This document shows positions 28,032 to 36,709 of a stretch of 64,000 nt of DNA, piece after piece. Numbering within the stretch: position 1 is the first letter of the stretch; each line of letters begins with the position of its first letter. A model generated the notes under the pieces. That model was not told the origin of the DNA, did no database searches, and saw only the letters and a program-made list of their open reading frames with translations. The DNA comes from Herbaspirillum frisingense GSF30 (GTDB lineage: Bacteria; Pseudomonadota; Gammaproteobacteria; Burkholderiales; Burkholderiaceae_D): NCBI RefSeq assembly GCF_000300975.2, contig NZ_AEEC02000023.1:25542-89541 (forward strand), written 5' to 3'. The translations under genes were made by a program, and so were the position numbers.

Positions 28032-29367
28032 AATATTTTCCAGAGAGCTTGTAGCGGGTCTTTTCAATGGGCGCGACGGTCTTATCCGTGTCGAGTTCGA
28101 CCGTGATGCTATCGATAGCCACGTAGTCTTCCAGCACGATGTCCTCCATGGTCCACAGTGGTCCTTCTATGGCCCAGACCGCGTTGACTACCGGGCGTAC
28201 CAGTTGGTTGATGTCCCCTTGTCCGGCGAACAGTTGTGCCGGCTCCACCTTGACTTTGATGTCCATCATGGATAGGTCTTGCAGGGTGCTGAAGAACTTC
28301 GATGACACTGTGCTGCGCAGCGGCAGTGCCGCGCGCGTCAGCTTCGGTGGTGGAGGTGCGACCGCCGCAGCATTGTCCAGGCGGTGCTGCGTCACCAACT
28401 GGGCGCTGGTCAGATCGTCGGGACTGAAGACGTCGTATTGCGGCTGGCCCATTGCCGAGGGCGGGAGCGCATGTCCGAACTCGGCAAAGTTGCCGTAGCT
28501 GCGGATCCAGGAGGCATTACACAGTGCCGGCGTACATTCCACCTTGCTCAGTCGCCAGCCCTTGATCTGAAGCGGAATTTGCTTCAGACCGCCCAGCATG
28601 CGCTGAAGGCTGATCTGGCCGATGCCGGTAACAGCCGCCAGATCAACGTCAATCTTGTTTTCGTAGACAATGTTGGGATCGCTGGCGATGCGTGCTTGCT
28701 CGTCGGCGAGCTTCTTGTCCCGGGCCAGCTTGTAGGTGACCGCGCCGAAGCCCACCACGAACACGACCGCCGATGCCGCCAGCAAAACGAGCATTTTCCT
28801 GATGTCGGGAATCTTCTTCAGGCGCACCTTGGCTGTGACTTCGTCCAGCACCAGGTCCCAGTCGATCTCTTCCACATTGCCCAGCAGATCGACTGCACCG
28901 ACCCGCCGTACCGAGCCCGGGTCGGTGAGCTGCAGGAAGGTGCTGATGCGCTCGCTCACTACCTCGGTGTTGCCGATGACATCAAATCCCGGCACCGGCT
29001 GTCCGTCGCGCAGCACGACCACGCAGCTGCGCCTGGTATCGACATGGAAGGCGAAGATTTCTTCGCCGCCGTGCGAATAGTTCTGGCCCAACAGCAGTGC
29101 CAGCGAGACCAGTGCGCCCCGCCCCTTTCCATGACCACCCGGGTTGGAGGAGAAAAATCCGATCTGCGTACCATCAGGTGTGATGCAATAGCTGTGCTCG
29201 TCCTCGGCCCGGGCAGCGCTGAAGAGTTTGCTCCGTTCGCCTTTGGTCAATGGCACCCAGTGCAGGCCAGCCACCAGGGCCACCTTCTCTTTCGGGAAGA
29301 TGCGGCTGTGGTCTACGACCGGTCGGGTTCTGCGGACCGGCTTCTTGTTGAGTAGAGTCTTAAACAT
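28009..29367 (-). CDS. pilO: Type IVb pilus protein PilO (PilO2 family)
   Basis: 452 residues. A cytoplasmic N-half (FPKEKVALVAGLHWVPLTKG, GRGALVSLALLLGQ) precedes one membrane helix (~208-227, MLVLLAASAVVFVVGFGAV) and a periplasmic C-half with a Cys pair (VECTPALCNASW). This architecture matches thin-pilus PilO, a bitopic protein of the inner-membrane complex. It overlaps the secretin gene by 8 bp upstream and pilP downstream, as in a tightly packed operon. Confidence 0.82.
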   Translation of the reverse strand: MFKTLLNKKPVRRTRPVVDHSRIFPKEKVALVAGLHWVPLTKGERSKLFSAARAEDEHSYCITPDGTQIGFFSSNPGGHGKGRGALVSLALLLGQNYSHGGEEIFAFHVDTRRSCVVVLRDGQPVPGFDVIGNTEVVSERISTFLQLTDPGSVRRVGAVDLLGNVEEIDWDLVLDEVTAKVRLKKIPDIRKMLVLLAASAVVFVVGFGAVTYKLARDKKLADEQARIASDPNIVYENKIDVDLAAVTGIGQISLQRMLGGLKQIPLQIKGWRLSKVECTPALCNASWIRSYGNFAEFGHALPPSAMGQPQYDVFSPDDLTSAQLVTQHRLDNAAAVAPPPPKLTRAALPLRSTVSSKFFSTLQDLSMMDIKVKVEPAQLFAGQGDINQLVRPVVNAVWAIEGPLWTMEDIVLEDYVAIDSITVELDTDKTVAPIEKTRYKLSGKYYAKGKDF

Positions 29368-31072
29368 CGGTCAGTCGTGGGGTGATCAGGATCACGAAGG
29401 ATTGCCGGACGTTGGAAGCGGTCTTGCTGGCGGCGAGGCCATCGACGCTGCCGCTGTTGCTGGAATTGGTCTGGGCCTGGTCATACCCCAGCATGACCAG
29501 CGTTTCCCCCGAAGGCACCACCATGCGTTGGCCTACAGTGAAGGCACTCACGTTGGGCAGTTGAATGGTTTGCCCGGATGAACTGAATGAGGGCAGGCCC
29601 TTCAAGCTGGAGATGTTGATATAGGTCTGCAACAGCACCTGGTTGGAATCCAGCACCACCGGCAAGAAGGCCAGGGACATGCCCGTGCTGATCTGCCCCG
29701 GCGTCAGGCTGGGGCCGGTGGTAGTGACGCTGCCCACCTGCCCACCAGCGACGACTGCCGCCTGGGTCTGCTTCAGGTAGGCCTGCTGGTTGACCACCAT
29801 CAGCGGTACCGAGACCCGGTTGGAGGTCACGGCCACCCCCGAATAGGTGGTCGAGACCCGCCCAAATGTCTTGAGCAACTTGATCATCGCGTTAGTGCCG
29901 TTACCGTTCTGGTAGCCGATGGTGAAGGGGCTGCCGGACTGGCTGGGCAACAGCGCCGCGGGGGTGGTTGACGAGAAACCGTTGCGCACTACGTTCCAGT
30001 CAATGCCGGCCGAGAATTCGTCGTTCAACTGTACTGACAGCACCTGGATTTCCAGGCTGACTTGACGCATCAAGGATTTGTTGACTTGCTCGATATAGTT
30101 TTCCACGGCCTTCATCGGTTCGGCGGCATCGGTCACCGTGATCACGCCTGATTTGCCGTCGACCGAGAATTTGCCGCCGCCGGAGATGAGCGAACCCAAG
30201 GTCTTTTCGATACCCCCCCAGAAGTCGGATTCGAAATCCATGCTGGCCGAACTGCCTCCGCCGCCTCCACCACCCCCGCCCCCGCCGTTGCCTCCACTGC
30301 CTCCGCCATCGCCGCCAGTCGAGGCTGACAGCGAAGCGGAGTATTTGAAGGAGGTACTCAGGGTCTTGACGAAGAAGGTACGGGTGCTGAGGCGATAGAA
30401 GAGGATGCGGTCATCCTCGTACTTCCACTGCAATCCTGCGCGCACGGCCACGTAATCCAGCAGGCCCGCAAACGAGCCGGCGTAGTTGAGCTCATAGGTA
30501 TTGCCATACGTCTGGTTGCTGAAGTTGAGATCGCTCAGATTCTTTTCGCCGAAGGCGCTTTTCTCGCTCGCGCTGCCCTGCGCACCCGGAAGCGGCAGGG
30601 CGGCTGCGGCGAGTGCCGCGCCGGCTGTGGCTCCGACTGTGAAGCGCGAGGCCGGCATGAGCGCGTCGGGCGTGAGCAGCATCGGTACGCCGGTCTCGCT
30701 GGCGATACGCTCGACGATGGTGGCCACGGAATAACGTCCCGGGAAGCGGAAGGCCACCTGGCGCATCGCATCCGGTAGTGCTGCCTCGCGTGACAGAGGT
30801 ATGGAGCGTGTTGCGATGATCAGCCGCGTGTCTTTGATCGCATAAGCCGGGCGCGGTTGGGGCGTGGTCAGTTCGGCGCGTGAGCTGTCCGTGCGGGTGA
30901 TGACCTTGTCCAGGGTCCGATCGGCTCGGCGCCAGGTGCTGCACGCGGTGCACAAGACACTGATGCCAATGATCAGGATAAGCATGTGAGCACAACGGCG
31001 GCCTTGCCGCAGACGCTGCACCGCCGGCAGATGGAACTGGTTCAGGGGGACGATGATCTGTTCGATGGTCAT
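29360..31072 (-). CDS. pilN: Type IVb pilus secretin lipoprotein PilN (BfpB-like)
   Basis: 570 residues. A basic n-region, a hydrophobic core (MLILIIGISVL) and a lipobox ending at Cys44 (SVLCTAC) mark an outer-membrane lipoprotein. The C-terminal secretin domain is clear: SLEIQVLSVQLNDEFSAGID, VPLMVVNQQAYLKQTQ, VPSGETLVMLGYDQ and the final RQSFVILITPRL. The channel lets the pilus through the outer membrane. A glycine tract of more than 15 residues (nt ~30258-30320) joins N- and C-parts and is unusual. ATG 31072 has an AAGG site; an internal Met at residue 30 is less likely because it would drop the basic n-region. Confidence 0.9.
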   Translation of the reverse strand: MTIEQIIVPLNQFHLPAVQRLRQGRRCAHMLILIIGISVLCTACSTWRRADRTLDKVITRTDSSRAELTTPQPRPAYAIKDTRLIIATRSIPLSREAALPDAMRQVAFRFPGRYSVATIVERIASETGVPMLLTPDALMPASRFTVGATAGAALAAAALPLPGAQGSASEKSAFGEKNLSDLNFSNQTYGNTYELNYAGSFAGLLDYVAVRAGLQWKYEDDRILFYRLSTRTFFVKTLSTSFKYSASLSASTGGDGGGSGGNGGGGGGGGGGGSSASMDFESDFWGGIEKTLGSLISGGGKFSVDGKSGVITVTDAAEPMKAVENYIEQVNKSLMRQVSLEIQVLSVQLNDEFSAGIDWNVVRNGFSSTTPAALLPSQSGSPFTIGYQNGNGTNAMIKLLKTFGRVSTTYSGVAVTSNRVSVPLMVVNQQAYLKQTQAAVVAGGQVGSVTTTGPSLTPGQISTGMSLAFLPVVLDSNQVLLQTYINISSLKGLPSFSSSGQTIQLPNVSAFTVGQRMVVPSGETLVMLGYDQAQTNSSNSGSVDGLAASKTASNVRQSFVILITPRLTDV

Positions 31073-31090
31073 AAGTTACCTTGATGGGCC

Positions 31091-31615
31091 TCAGCGAGCC
31101 TTACCTTCCAGATAGCCGCCGATGCGGATGATGCGCAACTCGCTGTTGATGCGTGCCTGCATCGGATAGTCGGTGGTGGCCAGTGACTCCACTACGGCGC
31201 TGACCACCTGCTCGATACGACCGGATAATTGCAGCTCGGTCTCGATGGGGAAATCGCGCGGTGCATCCCACACCAGTTGCCAGCCGGCCTCTTGCCCCCA
31301 CCGCTGCAGCATGCGGCGCACCGAGACATCGGCACGTCGTACCTGCCACTGCTGCACGCCCGGGTCGGGATGATGGTCTATTGCGGAAACGCCAATGCCG
31401 TTGGTCAGTTCGGGTTCAATCGCGGCGCCCTTGGGCAGCCAGGCGGAGGCGCGCCCAGTGGCGGCAGGTGCCTCCGCATTGGTCGGATCATGCCCCCCCA
31501 CTTGCTGGGCATGGACGGGAATGCAGACCGCCAGGAGGGCAAAGGCACGTAGCCACCGACGGGGCAGGCCGCAAGGGCGGGTGCAATGAATGAGGTGAAC
31601 CGTGACTTTGTTCAT
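31091..31615 (-). CDS. pilL: TcpQ/PilL-like pilus biogenesis protein
   Basis: 174 residues with a signal peptide (~1-36, VHA/QQ). The C-terminal ~90 residues match the TcpQ/PilL C-domain: QVRRADVSVRRMLQRWGQEA, WQLVWDAPRDFPIETE and LATTDYPMQARI. TcpQ-type proteins help localise or stabilise the secretin in the outer membrane, fitting its place 18 bp before pilN. It is much shorter than plasmid PilL. PilM, which sits between pilL and pilN in R64, is absent. Confidence 0.72.
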   Translation of the reverse strand: MNKVTVHLIHCTRPCGLPRRWLRAFALLAVCIPVHAQQVGGHDPTNAEAPAATGRASAWLPKGAAIEPELTNGIGVSAIDHHPDPGVQQWQVRRADVSVRRMLQRWGQEAGWQLVWDAPRDFPIETELQLSGRIEQVVSAVVESLATTDYPMQARINSELRIIRIGGYLEGKAR

Positions 31616-31630
31616 AAGTAGATGTCATGC

Positions 31631-32356
31631 CTAGAGAGCGTGGTTGTTGCTCGTGAGGAAGAGGGTGAAGTAAGGTAGAGCGGTTTCGCACAGGAGGCTC
31701 AGCGTGGCGGGATTGAGAGGGGTATAGGGGTCACTCTTGATCACAAACACGTTGGCCAGCGGCGTGGTCAGCGCACGGTTTGCATTCAGCGCGACCGAAC
31801 GCAGCGCTGGCTTGGTGACATCTTCACCGGTAGTGGCCGCGCCGGCCAGGGCGTGCCGTAGTCCGGAAGTATTCAGGGTCGATTCCAGGTTCTGCACGAT
31901 GTCCGGACACAGGCGCGCAGGCAGACCTGATACATGCAATACCCAACTGCTCCTGCCGCCGCCGATCAGTGGCTCCAAGAACAACCGCCCGCCCCAGGTA
32001 TTGTTGATTTGGGTCTTGTCACCGACGCCAGCCCCTACATATTGCCGGGCCACGGTGGCACCGCTGGCTAGTGTGCCGGTATCGATTGGGGCGGAACCGT
32101 CATCGTTCACCAAGAAATTCTGCAGTGACAGCATCGTCTGTTGCAAAAAGCGGGATGACGAGCTTACCTCGGCCTGATCAAGCTGCTGACGCAATACCTC
32201 TAGCGAGGCCACTACAAGAATGGCGGAAATGGCCATTGAGACGGATAACTCAATCAGCGTGAAACCACATTGGCGCAGCCGTCGCAAAGGGGCGTAGGTG
32301 GCTCTGCCATGGATGTGTCTGGAGTTGCCCCGCTGGGATAGGGTGAAAGGGGTCAT
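31631..32356 (-). CDS. Prepilin-type minor pilin, long leader
   Basis: 241 residues. After a leader of 30 residues ending in CG, the class III/IV prepilin site and helix follow: FTLIELSVSMAISAILVVAS, with the conserved Glu at mature position 5. The globular part has Cys residues in SGLPARLCPDIV and LSLLCET that could form the C-terminal disulfide loop. The ATG overlaps the stop of the preceding prepilin gene (ATGA). Third of three prepilins; smaller role as a minor or initiating pilin is inferred. Confidence 0.8.
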   Translation of the reverse strand: MTPFTLSQRGNSRHIHGRATYAPLRRLRQCGFTLIELSVSMAISAILVVASLEVLRQQLDQAEVSSSSRFLQQTMLSLQNFLVNDDGSAPIDTGTLASGATVARQYVGAGVGDKTQINNTWGGRLFLEPLIGGGRSSWVLHVSGLPARLCPDIVQNLESTLNTSGLRHALAGAATTGEDVTKPALRSVALNANRALTTPLANVFVIKSDPYTPLNPATLSLLCETALPYFTLFLTSNNHAL

Positions 32357-32991
32357 CGTAGTTTGGATCTCACTAGCAGTACACCGAAGTTGTTGCCAGC
32401 GTCTCGACAGGCCGCGGACAGCGCAGCAGGAGCAAGATCCTGGCCAAGATTTCTGACGATGCGCGGGACGGCGACGTTAAGGCCAGCGCTGATGGTGATC
32501 GCAGGCAGGTTGGAGTCAAGGCCGACAATGGGGGCCCAGCCAACAGGGTCGGCAATTCCGTCGGGAAAGACCACAAGTGCATCAGCTATCGGCGCGAACT
32601 GGAACAAGAGGTCGGCACAGTGCTTTGTCGGGATGGCATTCAGGTATAAACCCCAAGCCCGAGATGCAACTCCGATCGGTGCTACGCCGACGGCACCTCC
32701 GAATGGATGGGTCACGGTGACATTGTTCGCGCCGCGCTGGGTGATGAGGAAGTGGTTGAACGCGCCCAAGGACACCGCCTGCCGCAAGGTCAAACCGCCA
32801 TAGTTGGGCAATTGGTCATAGGCATCGTTGATGCGCCTGATCGCGTTACCATTCTCGGCGGAGAGTTCATTGATTCTCTGTTGTGCGAGCAGCCATGTCG
32901 TGCCGGTAATACTGGTCAGCACGATCATGCCGGCCAGGGCCAGGGCCACGGAGAGCTCTACCAATGTGTAGCCGGAGTGGTGTTTTCTCAT
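32353..32991 (-). CDS. Prepilin-type minor pilin, short leader
   Basis: 212 residues with a short seven-residue leader MRKHHSG, then YTLVELSVALALAGMIVLTS with Glu5 of the mature form and Tyr, not Phe or Met, as first residue. Cysteines near the C-terminus (TKHCADLL, LSAACRDA) fit a disulfide-bounded D-region. It follows the main pilin gene after a 72-bp gap that contains a stable hairpin and shares a 4-base overlap with the next prepilin. Confidence 0.8.
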   Translation of the reverse strand: MRKHHSGYTLVELSVALALAGMIVLTSITGTTWLLAQQRINELSAENGNAIRRINDAYDQLPNYGGLTLRQAVSLGAFNHFLITQRGANNVTVTHPFGGAVGVAPIGVASRAWGLYLNAIPTKHCADLLFQFAPIADALVVFPDGIADPVGWAPIVGLDSNLPAITISAGLNVAVPRIVRNLGQDLAPAALSAACRDAGNNFGVLLVRSKLR

Positions 32992-33013
32992 AGGAATGCG
33001 GATATTTTCTTTA

Positions 33014-33040
33014 ATGCCGCCCCTCGGACCGAGGCGGCAT
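33014..33040 (-). other. Stable hairpin just after the main pilin gene
   Basis: Inverted repeat with outer arms ATGCCGCC and GGCGGCAT and a partly paired centre, 24 bp beyond the stop of the main pilin gene and 23 bp before the next start. No T-run follows on the minus strand, so it is not a classic terminator. A role in mRNA end protection or partial attenuation, giving more main than minor pilin, is plausible. Confidence 0.45.
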
Positions 33041-33063
33041 CGAAAAGAACTATCCGAAGCGCA

Positions 33064-33783
33064 TTACTTCCAGTTGATCAGACCGATGCTCACGGAGGCG
33101 TCGCCGGTGCCGCAGGCACGACCATTGGTCATCGCTGCGATATCGAGTGCACCGTTCGGCCGGTGTCCTTGCACTACCGCAGCGCCGCCTGTAGCCGGGA
33201 CTGCAGTCCCGCCCCCCGCGGGAATTGCTTGCATGCCGGCTAAAGTCAACGTGGCAATGCCCGCAGCGGTAATCGAGCGGGTCCCCACCGTTGCCTCAGG
33301 TTGAACAAGAATGCCGCGTACGCCGGTAGCAGAAGCGGAAGAGACAATGTCGGCACACGAGGCAGTAGGAATGCCAGCTAAAGTAACAACATAGCCAGAG
33401 TTGCTTGCCGCGCCGGTGAATACGGTTGCGACATCAACGGTGGTGGGAAAACCAAAGCGGTTATTGGCGGTGCGGCTGGGGGCGGTACCCAGAATGTCGA
33501 AGGCGGCGTCAAAGGCGCCGAAGCCAATGGCGACTTCGGTTCCCAGGCCGGCGAAGGTGTTGGTCCGGGCATAGATCTTATCGATCTGGGCCATCATGCG
33601 GGGGATGCCGCTGACCACATCATTAGCCCGCGCTTGCCGCAGCACCACCTGCACCAGCGCAATGGCCGAGACCAGCAGCACGCCGGCAATGGCAACTGCC
33701 ACTGACAGTTCGACAATGGTGAAACCGCTTTGCGTACGTGGAAGGGTGCGCGTCTTGTGTATTGCGTGAGGGGAGTAAAGCAT
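33064..33783 (-). CDS. pilS: Probable major type IVb pilin
   Basis: 239 residues. The 20-residue leader ends in SG and is followed by FTIVELSVAVAIAGVLLVSA, a canonical pilin helix with Glu5. The mature form would be 219 residues, within the type IVb range. Cys residues in TASCADIV and RACGTGD are placed for a C-terminal disulfide loop, and the last strand ends SIGLINWK. ATG 33783 is chosen because AAGGAA precedes it and it gives a plausible leader; an upstream frame start at 33855 does not. Called major because it is first of the three, has its own leader region and is followed by a hairpin. In R64 pilS lies after pilR, so the order here differs. Confidence 0.8.
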   Translation of the reverse strand: MLYSPHAIHKTRTLPRTQSGFTIVELSVAVAIAGVLLVSAIALVQVVLRQARANDVVSGIPRMMAQIDKIYARTNTFAGLGTEVAIGFGAFDAAFDILGTAPSRTANNRFGFPTTVDVATVFTGAASNSGYVVTLAGIPTASCADIVSSASATGVRGILVQPEATVGTRSITAAGIATLTLAGMQAIPAGGGTAVPATGGAAVVQGHRPNGALDIAAMTNGRACGTGDASVSIGLINWK

Positions 33784-33810
33784 TTTTAGTATTCCTTGAA
33801 CTTCGTTAAT

Positions 33811-33828
33811 GCCGTCTGAAAGGACGGC
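33811..33828 (-). other. Hairpin in the leader of the main pilin gene
   Basis: Perfect 6-bp stem GCCGTC / GACGGC with a 6-base loop, 28 bp before the pilin ATG. The plus-strand sequence next to it (TTAATGCCG) also adjoins the hairpin after the gene (33011-33019), so the pilin gene is framed by two related stem-loops. Confidence 0.35.
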
Positions 33829-33978
33829 TCTGGTGATAAAACATGGGATGACCAATACAGGCGGGCGATGTGCTCGGGCCAGGCAAGCAGGGCGCCGACG
33901 CAGTTTCGCTGACTTGTCCGTCTTGATCTGTGTTGCATGGTCGTTATCGTCGGACTGGCGATTTATTTCCTCACGGGT

Positions 33979-35784
33979 CTATCTCCTTTCTCGCGGATCG
34001 AAACGCTTCGCCTGGATCGGCAAGACGAAGCGACGGGAATAGCTCAATACCCGCATGAAGCCGGGCAGGCGGAATTGCAGGATGTCGTCCTTGACGGCAG
34101 CAAACAGGTTTTGCACCGAGGCCAGGGCATCGACATCGATGTCGCTGGAGAGATGGCCGATGAAGAAATTTTCGGTCTGCGTCAGCAGGGAATAGCTGAC
34201 CGAAGTCGGTGATTGGGTGGAATAGACAATGCCGATGCCGAACTTGGCACCTTCCTTGGCGAAGCGGGCATAGATGTCGGTGGTGTTCTTGCCGGCGGCC
34301 TCGACCGGGAAGATCATGTGTGCTTCTTCGAAGTAGATCTGCACGAAGCGCCCGGCCAGGGTGTTGGTGATGAACTTGTGTTCCTGCTGCTGGAACACGG
34401 CGGTGGAGATGATGCGAGAGAAGTAGCGCACGATGCGTTCATTGGCCGCGCCCAGGTCGATGATGACGGTCTTTCCCGTATCGATGGCGCGCAGGGTGTC
34501 ATGCAGAAAATCGCTGGCGTTGGCGGAGTGGAACTGCAGGCATTCGCGCAGGAAGTAGGAACCCACGCCGTTGGTCTGGCAAAGCAGTTCTTGCACCACG
34601 CGGTCTTCCTCGTCGAACAGTTCGGTGCGGCCCACGCGCAGGTTGGGGTCGTTTGAATACTTGAGTGCGAAGGCCGAGAGCACGCGGACCTCCTCGGTCA
34701 TCTCGAGGAAGCTGGTGGGCATCGGCGGCGGCACTTTCGATTTGATCGCCTGCCAGGCTGCCATGCGCAGCGCTTGCGTGAAGCCCACATTGATCAGTCC
34801 GCGTGTAGCGATTTCGGCGCAGACAGCCTCGCCCGGATCGAATCCTGCATCCTGCAGCAAGGTCCAGAACAGGCATAGCTTGCGGAAGGCGACGGTGCTG
34901 TCATGGGTGCGCCCGCCTTTCAGCGCCGATAGTGCGGGGAAACGGATCATCAGGAAGTTGCGCACCTCGGGGATGTCCAGTACCGAGGGCGTGAGCAATT
35001 CGGAGAAGATCGTCAGGGCGCATTCCGGGATGTCGTAGAAGTTATAGCGAAGGAACTCGCCGTTGCCGCGTGGCTGGGTTGAGAGGTAGTACACCTGGAC
35101 GCGCTCGGGGTAGGCCGAGGCAATGGAAAAATTGCCGTCCTGGGGATTGTCGTTGGCGTATTCGCCGTTGACGTCGAACACCAGCTGGCCGACGTGACCA
35201 CTCTCGCGGGTGGCATTGAGCACGCCCTGCATGAGCAGCTTGACGACGTTGGATTTGCCCAGCCGGGTCTTGCCGAACATGGCGGTGCGCTTGCCCACCA
35301 CTTCATTGACGCTCATGGCCACCGGCATCGGGTGCGTAGCTTTGCTGGTATGTTCGCCCCAGCGCACATGGCCCAGTTCGAAGGTTTCGCCGACGTCATC
35401 CGACAGCGCCAGCAGGGCGCGCAGGATGGGCTCGGGCAGGACGTAGCATGCGCAGGAGGGCGAGAGCATCAGCGCACCATAGGCCGGTAGTCCGGCATAG
35501 TAGGACAGCCTGCCGCTGCGCTGGTCGACGCGGCAGCTGCCCATGACACGGCAGTGCAATTTGCACGTGGTGGTGTGGTCATCACGACGTGCCGTCACTT
35601 GCAGGAATCGCGCGAGGACAAATTCCTGCGTGCCGTTGGTGGACCAGTCAGGCGAGGCGATGGCGAGGAACTGCCCAGGGACAATGCCCGCGTGACTCAG
35701 CCGTTCGTAAGACGAACCAGCGGTGACTTTCAGGCCGTCCTGAGTTTCGAGCAGACCGAGGCTATCTTCTCGCGAAAAAAACAT
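33979..35784 (-). CDS. HerA/DUF87-family ATPase
   Basis: 601 residues. An N-terminal beta-rich HAS-barrel-like region (~1-150) precedes a RecA-like motor: Walker A GKTRLGKSNVVKLL, a DVNGEY motif typical of HerA-FtsK ATPases, Walker B-like VQIYFEEAHMIFP, a sensor segment IVYSTQSPTSVS and a C-terminal arginine-rich end (RRFVLPIQAKRFDPRERR). HerA proteins pump or translocate DNA, usually as hexamers, with NurA in repair, in some anti-phage systems, or as relatives of conjugative ATPases. No NurA or Sir2 partner is adjacent. It precedes the pilus genes on the same strand by 195 bp, so a DNA-transfer or defence role within the island is possible. No good ribosome site precedes the ATG. Confidence 0.8.
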   Translation of the reverse strand: MFFSREDSLGLLETQDGLKVTAGSSYERLSHAGIVPGQFLAIASPDWSTNGTQEFVLARFLQVTARRDDHTTTCKLHCRVMGSCRVDQRSGRLSYYAGLPAYGALMLSPSCACYVLPEPILRALLALSDDVGETFELGHVRWGEHTSKATHPMPVAMSVNEVVGKRTAMFGKTRLGKSNVVKLLMQGVLNATRESGHVGQLVFDVNGEYANDNPQDGNFSIASAYPERVQVYYLSTQPRGNGEFLRYNFYDIPECALTIFSELLTPSVLDIPEVRNFLMIRFPALSALKGGRTHDSTVAFRKLCLFWTLLQDAGFDPGEAVCAEIATRGLINVGFTQALRMAAWQAIKSKVPPPMPTSFLEMTEEVRVLSAFALKYSNDPNLRVGRTELFDEEDRVVQELLCQTNGVGSYFLRECLQFHSANASDFLHDTLRAIDTGKTVIIDLGAANERIVRYFSRIISTAVFQQQEHKFITNTLAGRFVQIYFEEAHMIFPVEAAGKNTTDIYARFAKEGAKFGIGIVYSTQSPTSVSYSLLTQTENFFIGHLSSDIDVDALASVQNLFAAVKDDILQFRLPGFMRVLSYSRRFVLPIQAKRFDPRERR

Positions 35785-36709
35785 ATCGTCGTATCAAAAA
35801 TGAGGTGGGTGATCGGGTTCCAGAAATAGCTGAAACCTGTTTCACATCGTTCCAACCATGAAGCCGATTTGCCGACCTATGGATTGAATTTCTTCCTTGC
35901 TTGCCATTCTGTTCCCGAGCTAATTCGATCGGTCCCGCAACGCAGAGCGGTTCTGTCTTGCGGATTCGCGGCGACGGCAGTGATTGAGGTGGGTGGCTTC
36001 GCATCCGATTTGTGCTCTCGACGGATGTGGACGGAACACTGGGGCTGACACCCGATGACGTCGACGATGAGAGAGGAAGGCGAGAGCGTTGCTCATGGCT
36101 TTATTGGTGGAGCGGCTGCAAGATGCTCCACGGCGGTAGCGCTGCAAATCATTTATTCGGAGCGCTAATTTATTCCAAAACTTTTCGTCAGGACATTCAA
36201 AACGGACGAGATTTATTCATAAAAAATCAGCACCCGAGCAAAACAATTTCATATTTTCTCTATGCGGATGTGTCGTTGCATGTCACTGGCGGCTGCCGGC
36301 TTCTCTGATTGGGAGATACGGCGCGATGTCAGTTCGGTTCCCCGCCGGCGCCAGCCTGCTCGCGGAATTTGCATGACTACGCTAGCCGTTGGAATTTCAC
36401 TTTGAAGGGGAGGGGGACGGGTCGGTGCCAGAAGTGATCTCCTGGTTATTTCCCTGCGCGCTCGCGGCGCTGGTGGGCGATCTACGTTCACGCCCTGGCC
36501 GCGCCGATGTGGCAGGTCGAAAAGTGTTTGATCAGATGGGGCAGGTCATGCGTGTCGACGCGGGACCCGTTCTCGCGGACGGAGAGGTGAATAGCACTAG
36601 CGTGCAGTGAAAAAGGGGGGGGGCGCCGCACACTGATTGGCACAACGGGTGATGCCTTAGGCGTCGCATCGCCCTCAGTGCGGCCTGGTAGCCCCACCAC
36701 TGGCTTTCT
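35785..36709. other. Gene-poor, partly AT-rich right end of the island
   Basis: About 925 bp without a supportable gene. The stretch 36150-36280 is strikingly AT-rich against the surrounding DNA (TTATTC-type runs, poly-A pieces). A run of nine G follows five A at 36610-36623. Short open frames occur on both strands but none has a ribosome site, family motif or coding-like composition. It should contain the promoter of the HerA-like gene and may be decayed mobile DNA. Confidence 0.5.
35831..35844. promoter_or_regulatory. Inverted repeat upstream of the HerA-like gene
   Basis: TGAAAC-CT-GTTTCA, a perfect 6+6 dyad with a 2-base centre, 47 bp upstream of the ATG. It looks like a repressor site. 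The arms also occur, with centre-less spacing, in the palindrome upstream of wspA. Confidence 0.4.

Larger units (their letters stand above)
20052..36709. mobile_element. Putative genomic island with a thin-pilus cluster
   Basis: 16.7 kb bounded by imperfect direct repeats that each join a receptor 3' end to a kinase 3' end. Contents are accessory: R64-type thin-pilus genes, a HerA-like ATPase, an AT-rich orphan membrane protein and a gene-poor AT-rich right end. The flanking genes would be adjacent and convergent without it. No integrase, transposase or tRNA is visible, so the insertion mechanism (homologous recombination or an outside recombinase) is open. Confidence 0.5.

Noticed and set aside
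30258..30320. Glycine-coding tract in the secretin gene as a slippage hot spot.
   Set aside because: The DNA repeat is imperfect (mixed GGA, GGC, GGG, GGT codons), which does not favour slippage; it reads as a flexible linker.
36012..36308. Rightward frame of about 98 codons in the gene-poor right end of the island.
   Set aside because: No ribosome site, no recognised motif, and it crosses the AT-rich stretch with atypical codon use; not enough to call a gene.
36610..36623. A5-G9 tract as a phase-variation site.
   Set aside because: No supportable gene or promoter overlaps it, so a switching role has no target.
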